The notes under the pieces are model-generated. The model was not told the origin of the DNA and ran no database searches. It saw only the letters and a program-made list of their open reading frames with translations. Of a stretch of DNA of 64,000 nt, positions 9,704-22,427 are shown in pieces (within the stretch, counting starts at the first letter, position 1; every line of letters begins with the position of its first letter). The stretch is from Garcia nutans (lineage: Eukaryota > Streptophyta > Magnoliopsida > Malpighiales > Euphorbiaceae). The stretch is from NCBI GenBank assembly GCA_947685225.1, contig CANTUV010000015.1, positions 9,920,001 through 9,984,000 on the forward strand, written 5' to 3'. Made by a program: the position numbers and the translations under genes.

Positions 9704-12700
9704 TGTAATATCCTCATATATGCCCTAGAAGTTGTGATTATGTTGTTGTTGTTGTTATATAATTGGATTGAATATATGTGTTAAATTACAAGAGAAAAGA
9801 AATAGAGAAAAGAATGTTTATGTATATGTGATTCGGGAAAGAATTTAGGGTTTAGAGAGAATGGTATATGTTGTGTATATGATGATATATATAACATATA
9901 AGTTGGTCAAAATGAAGAGTCAAGGAAAGAAGATATTTATTTTTGTTAAGTGTGAAGTTACTATAAAGGGCATGTAATGAATGGTAATCAAGACAAATGG
10001 TATAAGGGTGTTTAGGTAATTACTCTTGTTGAATCACTTGGTGGAGATTTAAAGAGGTGATATTTTGTCTTTTCTTCATTTCCTTCTTCTTCTTCTTCTC
10101 TTCTCCACGTTGGTTGGCTCCTCCTTAGACAAGAGAGAGCAAAGTGAGATTTGTTTAATTCTAACATCAAATTGAAGGGAGAATCAAAGGATTTAATTGA
10201 AGATTTGTGGAATTCAACAACTTAGGTAAGTTCTTTCTCTTGATTTTCCTTTGTTCTTTTGAAATTGTGTTTGGGATTGGTGAGTTGATATGGATGGTTG
10301 ATTAAGTGTGTTTGTGATGTGTTTTTAAGTATTAAGTTTTGAAGGAAGTGAATTGTCATTGATTTGGGAAGTGAAGAAGTCTTGGAAAAGGAAGTGTTTA
10401 GAAGTGGTGCTTAAGGTAAGTACACACTTGTTTCTCTTGCTAATTGAAGTTGTTTGAAAGTTTGATTGTTATATGTTGGTGATGAAAATGTTGTGATGAG
10501 TATGTAAAATAATTGCTAATGATGTTGATTATGTCCATTTGAATGAGGTTATGTTGTGTACAATGTGTTTTAAGTTAACCAAAAGAAGTTTGGCTACATT
10601 TAGGGTTTATGTATGAGAGACGTAATTTGGGACGGTCGCTATTAGTCATGGGCGGTCGCTATTTAGTCATGTGCGGTCGCGACTTAGGTCGGACTTCTGA
10701 CCGCGAAACCTACTGTGATAGGGTTTCATCTTTTGATTGTGAAGTGCGGTCGCGACTTAGGTCGGGCTTCTGACCGCGAAATCTACTGTGATAAGGTTTC
10801 ATCGTGTAACTGTATGGCGCGGTCGTATTCAGGTGAGGCGCGACCGCTAGAAGTGTTCTGTTCTGATTTATTTGAAGCAATTTAATTTTGTAACAAGATT
10901 CTCGAATACATGTTAAATAGATCATCCATATGAGTTGTCAAGGATCAAAATAGAGATCATTTGTCTAACATCATTGTTGAGATTGAACAATGTTATATTA
11001 TGTATTGTGAATGGTAATGTATTATATTGTTTGCATAACGTGACTAGTGTTATGACTTAAATAGCGCGAAAGAGGCGATGATCATTCAAAAAGGTACGTA
11101 CAATGTAATTTGTTATGATAAACGTTTTAATAATGAATGATGTTAATGTGTCTTGAGAAATGATTGAAATGAAATAAATAGACATATTGTTTATATGACG
11201 ATGAATTTAAGATACATATGCAATGAAATTAATGATGTATGTTCGAATAATGACATGTTCGTGTAGTTAATGTAATTGGTGTTGTATATATATATATATC
11301 AATAATGATGTGTATGATGTGAAGCCATTGTGATTGGCAATGATGATTCAAATGAGATGTGAAGCCATTGTGATTGGCTATGATGATTCAATTGAAAGAG
11401 ATAAGGCATATTTGCCTAATTGATGATGAGATTGATAATGAAATAATAAATGAATTGTGTAACTAATGTGTTATTCGATTTCAGAGTTCTGGGTTTGGAG
11501 GCATGCCTATAAAATGAAAAAGGTAACAGTCTTGCCGGGTTGAGGATCTCTTCATTTTGAGTTGAATTGAGATCCAAGAGACTGGGTCTGTTACACTATG
11601 AGAAATTGTAATTATGAGATATATGATTGGTAACAGTCTTGCCGGGTTGAGGATCACCTCGAGTTTAGCCGAGTTGATGATCCAAGAGACTGGGTCTGTT
11701 ACGCTATCCATGGATAGAGATATTGATATATGATGCCTACGGGCTTGATAATTATGATTATAGACCAAAGCAGTAACTCTGATCTTTGAATAACATATTA
11801 GTGTTTTGGGCCCGAGTCTGTCTTTATTGTCAATATGAAATGCAAGTATTGAAATATTGATTGTGAGTATTAATACTGAATTATGCTTGGTGAATTGTGA
11901 ATAATATAATGTTATTAAGTGTAATATGTAAATGAATTGTGGTTGATGATAAAGGTTGTCTTTATTGGAAATGTGATTTATGATTTGTATGATATGTAAT
12001 TTGTGTATTGCAATAATGAGTGATATGATGTGTAATGTGTGTATTGCAATAATGAGTGTATGATATGTAATGTGTGTATCGCAATAATAATTGGTATGAT
12101 AGGTAAAGTGTGTATTGCAATAATGATTGGTATGGTATATATAATGTAGGGGTATTAATATATTGGTTTTGAGTATTGGTGATGCATTAGGGTTGGTGAT
12201 AATATTATGTATATATGTACATCATATATGAAATTAGCTATGATATATTAAAGATGAAATTAAAAAGAAAAGAAGATATGATAAGAACTAATTATATATT
12301 GAATTGATGTATCATTATATGTCAATACTTCTATATTGTATGTTTATATCTTTATAGTTGGACTACTAAGCTCTCGGGCTTAGCGCGGGTGTTTATTCGC
12401 GCAGGTATATAGATGGAAGATATGAAGTTTTTATTATGCCACAAGAAGAGTAAAGTTTGTCGAGACCAACTAGAGGGTAATGCATACATGTATAAATTTT
12501 TAATTATCATGTATTTCTGACGAGAGAGTATTTATATGTATAAATGAAGTTTTGATAAAGATAATGATTTTGTAAATGTTATTTAAATTAATGTATTATG
12601 GTTTGAACTCTGTTACAGGTTTTTAAAAGGTAACGAAAAGTGACATCCTTATACTTTATATATTTACTGTATGTATACTAGGTATACGTATAGTACTTAT

Positions 12701-12721
12701 ATAGGGTATCGGGGTGTTACA
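9704..12721 (+). repeat. LARD LTR 2 (shared middle LTR)
   Basis: 3018 bp from TGTAATATCC to GGTGTTACA; serves as 3' LTR of the first unit and 5' LTR of the second. Contains all elements listed for LTR1 at matching offsets. Shares GATTCGGG and AATAATGATG variants with LTR3 against LTR1. Confidence 0.88.
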
Positions 12722-15700
12722 ATTATTTTGGTATCAGAGCTTAGGTTCGAGATTCTCGGCCTAAGTGAAATTAAAAAGAAAAAGTTTTGAAATGTTTAAA
12801 ATGAATTACAAAGAAGAGTTTTGAAATGTAATTTGTAATACATGTATATGCATTGACACCTAGGTTGGTCTCAGATGTGGCATTATGTGATGTGGGATAA
12901 ATTTGAATTATGAGAGGGATGATAATGTCTGAATGAGGTTTTTACTTGAAAGTAAAAACTAGAGAAAGAAATGATATGAAAACTAAAATAAAATAAAAAT
13001 ATTAGTTAATGTAAGGAAATATAATGGTGTTGTTTGCATTGTTGTTTTAATGCAAATATTGTAAATTTAATGTGATAATGTAATGTAATATTTTAGTGAT
13101 CAAAGATTGAGTTGATCACTTGAAAATGTAAGGTACGTACAGTATTGCATGTTTGTAACCTATATAATTATCTGTCTATTAATGTTGAGAATGATTACGC
13201 TTGTATTGATGAACTTGTGCAAAGCTAGGTCACGTGATAAGATTGATAGTGAGAATTGGATTGAGCAACGTTAGTTTAAGAAAACTGAAATTTGTAATAA
13301 CTAGACTTGAAAAGCGTATAAAGGTTATTGGGCTCAATGTGTATATGATTGGATGTAATGTACATATGTATATATATGTGAGTGATATATATATATGTTG
13401 AATGGTAAACTAATGGATATGTAAAGTTAAGATTTTGTTTAAAGGAAAAAGAGATGATATGGGTTAAGTAAAAATATACATTGGTATTGTTACCTTAATA
13501 CGGACATTGTGAATTCAATGTTAGAAATGTGAGATGCTTGGATATTGTGAAAGCTCAATGTAATGGTGGTAATAGGTGATATTTGAATTGTTGAAGTGAG
13601 CTTGATAATTGTGAAAAGTATATGTTTTAATACTGCTTTGTGATATATAAATATATAAGATGAGTTTGGCAAATTGAAGTTTAAGTGAGGTAGTAAGTTG
13701 AGAAGTTAAAGTTTTAGTGGCATTTGATAAAGATTATTTGGATATTGATGGTTTAATGTGTATGCAATACATGAGCTAAATGAAATGACTAATATGGCAT
13801 ATGAAAGTATTATGAATTGAGTAAAGTGATTGATAGTATAAGAATTTATCTTGAAGTATAAAAGAGAAGTGGATAAGCAAATGAGGATGAGCTATTTTAA
13901 GGCATTATACTGAAAAGGGTAAAAATGGATATGGAAATATATTAAATTCTTTTAAAGATAAAGTGAAAGAAATGTTACATTGGGAATGTGGTTAAGATGG
14001 ATATAAAGTGCTATTATAGTCAGTATATATGTATGTGTGTTGTATGAATAAATACTTTGCATCATATTGGAAGAGATGGTACTGGATGATTCTCGCTGAC
14101 TCTCTTGAGGGGGATGTTAGGTATTCGATCCAGAGTGGCGACTTGCACTCATGTGTCTTGGGTGTAATTCGAATAAGTGAATCCTGTTGGAAGGCCGTGA
14201 GGGCAGTTTGGTACTGTAGTAGCCCAGCTCAGAGGCCCTGATGGTTTCTCCGGATAGGAATGGTTTAGCAGGTGGACTAGGACGGTTGTTACAGTTATAA
14301 AGGAACATTTTTAGTGAATGTATGAAAAAGGAAAATAAAACAAGAGTATATAATTAAGTATATACATTTATATGATATGTAAACTGAGTTTCTCAATGTG
14401 AATGAAATTATGACATGAATGTGACCTATGAATTTGTATGTGGTATAATTATAGAATTAGTGTTATGGAAATGATGTAGTATGTATTAGTGGACCTAAGA
14501 GAGACTAGGACTTGAACTGGGTACAGCTAGATGAGTGATGTGATGGAAGTGAAAATAGAATGGACTTGAGTATTATGGAACAGTGGAGTTTGTGATAGTG
14601 AGCATTGAACTTAATTATCATATGATATTTAGAGTTCCAAAGTATTCATATATGGAAAGTTTTATGCAATTATACATTATAAGAAATTGTAAATGGATTA
14701 GAAATGAAGTGACGAATAAAATTGTATAGCAGCTGCATATGATTGAATATGTATAAAGTAATATTGTTGAAACATGAATTAAGTGGATAAAGATCATATA
14801 ATCGAGTGCAAATTGGTTTGAAACGGAGTTGGAATGTATTAACTTCTGATATAGCAAAAATGTAAAGAAGGAATGTGTAATTCTTGAAATACATCTCAAC
14901 CTTGTATTTGTATAGATTGAGGATAAAATTATGAGAAAAACAGTATTGATCTGAAAGTCCTAGGCTTGAATATTAATCTTTTAAAGCCATGTGTTTTGTT
15001 TAGTATATTTGATCGGTTAATTTGTTATCCCTGGATTTGGATCTTAGATATAATGATTGTAATACAGATCTGGTGGGATTGAATTTTGTTTGAAAAGTAT
15101 AGTTGAAAGTTATGATGGATAAAGTTGTACTTTATCATTTTTTTTGTTAAAAATTTGGTTATAACTGTGAAGATTAAGAGAGAAAAAGGAAATTATGAAA
15201 ATGTTTTGAGTTAGGGATGATATGACAATAAGGTAATCAAAATAAATATGATTGAAAGTTATACTGAATATGTTTATGGTATGTAATGAATGAATGAATG
15301 AACTTGAGGTTTAAGTGAAAGAACTATTAGTAGTAAATATGATATAAAAATTTTTATGAGAATTGGTGGAAATTATATTAAGATAATTTGAAATAATTTG
15401 TTATCATGATAATTTGATTGAATATGGATCGGAAATGATCAGGAATTGTATATAAGTTGCCCTAATGAAATTAAGTTATATATATACATATATGAATATG
15501 GTGAAATTTTATGATGAGTCAAATACATTAATTGTTGGTTGGAGTTGAATAAGATTTGAATATGGATATATTGTGACAGATAGATCAATGGATCTAGAAT
15601 GGGCTAAGATTATGAATCATTATTGAAATTTATTGTGTATAGTTGTATTAAGAAAATAGGTATTTACATGATAATGTATATGATGTAAATTTTAAAGTAT

Positions 15701-16311
15701 GATTGGACATGAATGAGTGGAATATAGTAATTGTTAATCATCATAATAAGAGAAAAAGATTGGTTATCTATAAAATAAGTTGAAAGATAATGTATTAATA
15801 TGTAAGTTAAGTGAAAAGCGTGCTAAAAAAATAACTCCATTTATGGAAAAATCAGGATTTTGTTATCTATTGAGAGTGATAAATGTCTATTTAGACAGTG
15901 ATTGTAATGATGGGATAATTAATGCACAAATATAACCAATGGTTTTTAAGGTTAAAGTTAAGAGAGTAATTACAAAGAGATGAAGGAACAATATATATTA
16001 AATATAAAGATTGGATGAACTATATAAATGAGCTGATTCTTGTATAAAGTCATTAATAGGAAATGTAATGAGATCTTTTGAATGTTTGATCAAGGAAGTA
16101 ATCAATTGTATAAACATATAGAATGATGAATTATGGAAATTGAGAGAAGATGGTTGATTCTAAAGGGAAGAGTTGAAGTTATGTGATTTGATAATATAAT
16201 AACTTAAGCATATAATTAACTCCATATGGGAGTTAAGATAGTATTTTGTTAAGAATAAATTGTTATGGTACTGATAATTTCGAGGACGAAATTATTTAAG
16301 GGGGAGAGAAT
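12722..16311 (+). mobile_element. LARD internal region, copy 2 (non-coding)
   Basis: 3590 bp, nearly identical to copy 1. PBS at 12729-12740, PBS-adjacent hairpin at 12740-12765, pre-PPT stem-loop at 16274-16295, PPT at 16298-16311. No coding capacity recognised. Confidence 0.85.
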
Positions 16312-19300
16312 TGTAATATCCTCATATATGCCCTAGAAGTTGTGATTATGTTGTTGTTGTTGTTATATAATTGGATTGAATATATGTGTTAAATTACAAG
16401 AGAAAAGAAATAGAGAAAATAATGTTTATGTATATGTGATTCGGGAAAGAATTTAGGGTTTAGAGAGAATGGTATATGTTGTGTATATGATGATATATAT
16501 AACATATAAGTTGGTCAAAATGAAGAGTCAAGGAAAGAAGATATTTATTTTTGTTAAGTGTGAAGTTACTATAAAGGGCATGTAATGAATGGTAATCAAG
16601 ACAAATGGTATAAGGGTGTTTAGGTAATTACTCTTGTTGAATCACTTGGTGGAGATTTAAAGAGGTGATATTTTGTCTTTTCTTCATTTCCTTCTTCTTC
16701 TTCTTCTCTTCTCCAAGTTGGTTGGCTCCTCCTTAGACAAGAGAGAGCAAAGTGAGATTTGTTTAATTCTAACATCAAATTGAAGGGAGAATCAAAGGAT
16801 TTAATTGAAGATTTGTGGAATTCAACAACTTAGGTAAGTTCTTTCTCTTGATTTTCCTTTGTTCTTTTGAAATTGTGTTTGGGATTGGTGAGTTGATATG
16901 GATGGTTGATTAAGTGTGTTTGTGATGTGTTTTTAAGTATTAAGTTTTGAAGGAAGTGAATTGTCATTGATTTGGGAAGTGAAGAAGTCTTGGAAAAGGA
17001 AGTGTTTAGAAGTGGTGCTTAAGGTAAGTACACACTTGTTTCTCTTGCTAATTGAAGTTGTTTGAAAGTTTGATTGTTATATGTTGGTGATGAAAATGTT
17101 GTGATGAGTATGTAAAATAATTGCTAATGATGTTGATTATGTCCATTTGAATGAGGTTATGTTGTGTACAATGTGTTTTAAGTTAACCAAAAGAAGTTTG
17201 GCTACATTTAGGGTTTATGTATGAGAGACGTAATTTGGGACGGTCGCTATTAGTCATGGGCGGTCGCTATTTAGTCATGTGCGGTCGCGACTTAGGTCGG
17301 ACTTCTGACCGCGAAACCTACTGTGATAGGGTTTCATCTTTTGATTGTGAAGTGCGGTCGCGACTTAGGTCGGGCTTCTGACCGCGAAATCTACTGTGAT
17401 AAGGTTTCATCGTGTAACTGTATGGCGCGGTCGTATTCAGGTGAGGCGCGACCGCTAGAAGTGTTCTGTTCTGATTTATTTGAAGCAATTTAATTTTGTA
17501 ACAAGATTCTCGAATACATGTTAAATAGATCATCCATATGAGTTGTCAAGGATCAAAATAGAGATCATTTGTCTAACATCATTGTTGAGATTGAACAATG
17601 TTATATTATGTATTGTGAATGGTAATGTATTATATTGTTTGCATAAAGTGACTAGTGTTATGACTTAAATAGCGCGAAAGAGGCGATGATCATTCAAAAA
17701 GGTACGTACAATGTAATTTGTTATGATAAACGTTTTAATAATGAATGATGTTAATGTGTCTTGAGAAATGATTGAAATGAAATAAATAGACATATTGTTT
17801 ATATGACGATGAATTTAAGATACATATGCAATGAAATTAATGATGTATGTTCGAATAATGACATGTTCGTGTAGTTAATGTAATTGGTGTTGTATATATA
17901 TATATCAATAATGATGTGTATGATGTGAAGCCATTGTGATTGGCAATGATGATTCAAATGAGATGTGAAGCCATTGTGATTGGCTATGATGATTCAATTG
18001 AAAGAGATAAGGCATGTTTGCCTAATTGATGATGAGATTGATAATGAAATAATAAATGAATTGTGTAACTAATGTGTTATTCGATTTCAGAGTTCTGGGT
18101 TTGGAGGCATGCCTATAAAATGAAAAAGGTAACAGTCTTGCCGGGTTGAGGATCTCTTCATTTTGAGTTGAATTGAGATCCAAGAGACTGGGTCTGTTAC
18201 ACTATGAGAAATTGTAATTATGAGATATATGATTGGTAACAGTCTTGCCGGGTTGAGGATCACCTCGAGTTTAGCCGAGTTGATGATCCAAGAGACTGGG
18301 TCTGTTACGCTATCCATGGATAGAGATATTGATATATGATGCCTATGGGCTTGATAATTATGATTATAGACCAAAGCAGTAACTCTGATCTTTGAATAAT
18401 ATATTAGTGTTTTGGGCCCGAGTCTGTCTTTATTGTCAATATGAAATGCAAGTATTGAAATATTGATTGTGAGTATTAATACTGAATTATGCTTGGTGAA
18501 TTGTGAATAATATAATGTTATTAAGTGTAATATGTAAATGAATTGTGGTTGATGATAAAGGTTGTCTTTATTGGAAATGTGATTTATGATTTGTATGATA
18601 TGTAATTTGTGTATTGCAATAATGAGTGATATGATGTGTAATGTGTGTATTGCAATAATGAGTGTATGATATGTAATGTGTGTATCGCAATAATAATTGG
18701 TATGATAGGTAAAGTGTGTATTGCAATAATGATTGGTATGGTATATATAATGTAGGGGTATTAATATATTGGTTTTGAGTATTGGTGATGCATTGGGGTT
18801 GGTGATAATATTATGTATATATGTACATCATATATGAAATTAGCTATGATATATTAAAGATGAAATTAAAAAGAAAAGAAGATATGATAAGAACTAATTA
18901 TATATTGAATTGATGTATCATTATATGTCAATACTTCTATACTATATGTTTATATCTTTATAGTTGGACTACTAAGCTCTCGGGTTAGCGCGGGTGTTTA
19001 TTCGCGCAGGTATATAGATGGAAGATATGAAGTTTTTATTATGCCACAAGAAGAGTAAAGTTTGTCGAGACCAACTAGAGGGTAATGCATACATGTATAA
19101 ATTTTTAATTATCATGTATTTCTGACGAGAGAGTATTTATATGTATAAATGAGGTTTTGATAAAGATAATGATTTTGTAAATGTTATTTAAATTAATGTA
19201 TTATGGTTTGAACTCTGTTACAGGTTTTTAAAAGGTAACGAAAAGTGACATCCTTATACTTTATATATTTACTGTATGTATACTAGGTATACGTATAGTA

Positions 19301-19326
19301 CTTATATAGGGTATCGGGGTGTTACA
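16312..19326 (+). repeat. LARD LTR 3
   Basis: 3015 bp with the same internal order of signals. A one-base loss in the first pre-U5 hairpin and a shorter TA repeat account for part of the length difference. Confidence 0.87.
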
Positions 19327-19331
19327 AATGT
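19327..19331 (+). repeat. target-site duplication, right copy (LARD array)
   Basis: AATGT, identical to 3090-3094. Confidence 0.85.
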
Positions 19332-19543
19332 TATAAAATAAAACAAGAGAGTTCAAATCCTTTAATAAAGGGTACTTTAGCATTAAGTACAGAAGTGAGT
19401 AGAGGTTATTTTTGAGATTGTTGGGTAATACTTATCTTTGGTTGTTTCATTCTTAAAGTGCTTTTGAACTTAATGAATTGCTCACATTTTCAAATGTCAT
19501 TTCTTTGTCTTAGCCCCATTACAACCAAATAAAAGATCCTATA
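19332..19543. other. spacer, unclassified
   Basis: Continues the pre-insertion sequence of the LARD array. It resembles dispersed plant repeat DNA but shows no frame or terminal structure that I can name. Confidence 0.35.
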
Positions 19544-19870
19544 TGTGATATCCCAAAATTATTTTTAAAAATTTCCTAATTTTTAAAACATTAAATAAAA
19601 TAAATTATAATTTAATTGAATAAATTATATTAAATGGTTTTAAATAAAAAATGGGAGGTTTTTAAATGAAAAAGTGAAATGTATATGTGGTATATATACA
19701 AAATATATATAATATATAAAAGTCAACAAAAAAGTTAATATTTTTTAAAAGAAAATTCAAAAGTCAAAGTAAAAGGGTATTTTTATAATTAAATCTTAGA
19801 AATTCAAAATTATTAAATTAATTCAAAAATAAATAATTTTTTAGTGGGAGAGGTATTTTGAGGTTTAATT
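19544..19870 (+). mobile_element. 5' part of an older Ty3/gypsy-like LTR, cut by element B
   Basis: Starts TGTGATATCCCAAAATT, a typical start of plant Ty3/gypsy LTRs, and runs AT-rich until element B begins. A stretch with AAAGTCAA words resembles the start of the E LTR. The rest should lie beyond B but was lost at B's damaged right end. Confidence 0.4.
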
Positions 19871-20659
19871 TGTAACACCCCCATATTCAATGCACACACA
19901 CTACAACCACAACAATGTAGCATAAGTGCACCAAACATAGGGATGCTACGGTTTCCTTAACATTCAAAACATTTTAAAACTTGATACCATATCCATATCA
20001 TTATATCTTATTAACAAAATAGATCATTTACTTATAAAACAAAACATATTAGTTATCTATATATATATATATATATACATTTATATATTACACAGCGGAA
20101 GTTATAAAATATGTATATATATGAAAACATTTGAATACATATTTACTATTATACATATATTTACATTATCAACAAAACTTTACACAATATAAAAGATTTA
20201 TACATGATTGGCAAGTCAGCTCTGATCTTTAAGCTCCCAAAATCAACTCTTCAATGTCTACTCTCACTCGGTCTCGAAGAGCTCTCAGGTTCGATTCTAT
20301 CAGTTCTATCACCTGCGCGATTAAACACTATCGCGCTAAGCCAAGGGCTTAGTAAGATAAAACATGCAATAAACATGCTTAAATGCTATACATTGCCAAT
20401 TCTAATTTATCATACATGTAACAACATAAATGCAAAGCTAACAACATACTTTTACATTTCATAACCTAACATACATATATGTATATCAGAATTCAACATC
20501 TTTGCATATATTTTATTAGTTAATCATTTAATCATTTATGAACAACACTAAGCAAAGACAAGCATGGGCCCAAGACACACTAATATGCCATTCAATTTTC
20601 AGAGTTAATGCTTTGGTTTTGTTATCACATTTATCAATATCAATATCATATACCCAACT

Positions 20660-20826
20660 AGGCTTCAAGGATTAAGTTCAACCAAGCTTCAAGGGGAGCA
20701 AAGCATGCTAAGCATCAACCCAACTTGGCTTCAAGAACTAACCCAACCTAGCTTCAAGGGTTGTAACATCTCAATTAGGCTTCAAGGATTCAATCCAACC
20801 TAACTTCAAGAGATTGTTACACTCAT
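20660..20826 (-). repeat. CTTCAAGG direct-repeat block in B LTR
   Basis: Seven or so units of about 25-30 bp built on GGCTTCAAGGA / CCAAGCTTCAAGG, alternating with AACCCAACCT. It occupies the slot where C, E and LARD have GTAACAG hairpins; its own edge still carries GTAACATCTC (20763) against GAGATTGTTAC (20810), a similar closing stem. Also present in the right LTR (about 28023-28190) and expanded in solo LTR D (about 45826-46052). Confidence 0.65.
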
Positions 20827-21316
20827 TAGGCATGCCACCAACAACAAACTCTGAAAATGGAATAACACATTAGCCACACAATTCATTTAGATTTCATTCT
20901 CAATTCTCATTATCATTTAGGCAAACATGCCTCATTTATCTCCATTAAATCACCTTAGCCAATAACAATGGCTCCACATTTCATTTCACAATATAACACT
21001 TCATTATTCAAGTGTATTTTTATCTCACATAGCATCATTCATAAATATTAACATTTCATTCCACATTTCTCATAAAACACATTACCTTTCAAAGTGCATA
21101 ACATAATATTGTTAATTCTCAACAATGCAACTAGGGCAAAGCACAATTGACATGATTCATAGCTTTAGGACCATCCACATTCATTTGATTAGATCATTCT
21201 TGTGTTTGAAACATGTTTATAATGTTCATGTTTAAGTTTAGGAACAATGGAACTTTTGAAGAATTTAAACCATGCAAAGAGAACCAAGAAATCAAACAAT
21301 GTTCAAATCATTTGAA

Positions 21317-21473
21317 GGGCACGCCCAACTCACTTGATTGACACGCCCAACCATCTTGAGTGACACGCCCGTGTCCTTAAAAAGAAAAGAGGCAGTAGCT
21401 AATTCAAACAATTGACACGCCCACTCCCCTAAGGGACACGCCCACTCCCCTAAATTGATTTTGGCCGTGTCAC
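21317..21473 (-). repeat. CACGCCC array in B LTR
   Basis: Six CACGCCC/CACGCCCGTG words plus a GGCCGTGTC within 157 bp, in an AT-rich setting. Right LTR copy at 28682-28838. It lies between the donor-like and acceptor-like sites of the leader. Confidence 0.65.
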
Positions 21474-22310
21474 CAAATCACAAAACCTTAACTAAAACCA
21501 ACCCTTTCTCAATTGCACTCAAACACAATATTCATTATATAACATATTTCACATGAACATAATCAATGTTCTAAACACATATTCATCATAAGAACTACTT
21601 CACCACACATTAATATCACAATTAAACACATATTCACCACAAAACCCTAAAATCCAACATCCTTCTCCCTCCATCCAAATCAACAACCATCATTTCCAAC
21701 AACAACCTTCAATTAAACTCATAACTTAAAATCAATTTAACATTTGAAAGCACAACCAAACACATCTCAAATCCACCAAATCACAAAATCATCAAACCCT
21801 ACTTTACTTCCAACACAACTTCCAAATAAGTAAAGAAAACAAGAAAATACTTACTTGAAAAGAAGAAATTCCACAAATCCTTTGTCAAAACCTTGGATTG
21901 CTTCATCAACTTGCTTCTATCATCAAGAACACTTCTTTTTCTCTTTTCAATTTGGAGAGCCGGCCACTTCATGAAGAAAGAAGACAATGATCAAGATACA
22001 AAGTCAAATTTTGCTTTTAATCTCCACCAAGTGTTCTTATCCAAGCAATTACTAAAACACCCTCAATCATATAACTAACCTTTGTCTTATATAAGTCCTT
22101 ATATGTAATTTCATTAACAACCAAAAATATCTTCTTCCACTTAACCATCACCTTGACTCTTCATTTGACCACTTTATATGTTATATATATTATCATATAC
22201 ACAACATATACATTTGTCTCTAAACCCTAATTCTTTCTCCAAAACACATATGCACAAGCATTCTCATCCCAATTCTTTCTTACCCCATCATATGCATTCA
22301 ATTCAATTTA

Positions 22311-22341
22311 ACAATAACAACAACAACAACAACAACAACAA
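22311..22341. repeat. CAA microsatellite
   Basis: AAC/CAA repeat near the LTR outer end. One unit shorter in the other B LTR (about 29678-29703). Confidence 0.85.
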
Positions 22342-22380
22342 TATAATCAAAACTTCTAAGCCACATATGAGGATATTACA

Positions 22381-22399
22381 ATTCTCCCTCTCTAAAAAG
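22381..22399 (-). other. polypurine tract of element B
   Basis: Read on the minus strand, CTTTTTAGAGAGGGAGAAT abuts the 3' LTR. Just upstream is the stem-loop AATTTCG-AGGA-CGAAATT (22402-22419). Confidence 0.8.
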
Positions 22400-22427
22400 A
22401 AAATTTCGTCCTCGAAATTACCTGAAA

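Larger units (their letters stand above)
3095..19326 (+). mobile_element. non-coding LARD-type LTR retrotransposon, tandem LTR-int-LTR-int-LTR
   Basis: Three near-identical LTRs (3018, 3018 and 3015 bp) alternate with two near-identical internal regions (3591 and 3590 bp). The whole array has one pair of 5-bp target duplications (AATGT). Each internal region starts with a PBS (TGGTATCAGAGC) and ends with a polypurine tract, so the element can be replicated. No gag, protease, RT or integrase motif is found in either internal region; the longest plus-strand frame is about 70 codons. Long LTRs with a long non-coding interior define LARDs (large retrotransposon derivatives). The PBS, its adjacent hairpin, the PPT context and the LTR ends match those of coding elements B, C and E, so a Tekay/Del-type chromovirus is the likely source of replication proteins. 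LTR2 and LTR3 share several variants against LTR1. The tandem probably arose by unequal recombination between LTRs after a single insertion. Confidence 0.88.
19871..22380 (-). repeat. element B 3' LTR
   Basis: 2510 bp, complete: on the plus strand TGTAACACCC to GGATATTACA. Contains the pre-U5 double hairpin (20315-20352), a CTTCAAGG direct-repeat block (about 20660-20826), an acceptor-like site near 20850, a CACGCCC array (21317-21473), a donor-like AAGTAAGT near 21850, the promoter block (22014-22028) and a CAA microsatellite. Confidence 0.88.

Noticed and set aside
3095..19326. A satellite or centromeric tandem repeat with a 6.6-kb unit
   Set aside because: Unit borders coincide exactly with LTR, PBS and PPT, and the array is closed by a 5-bp target duplication.
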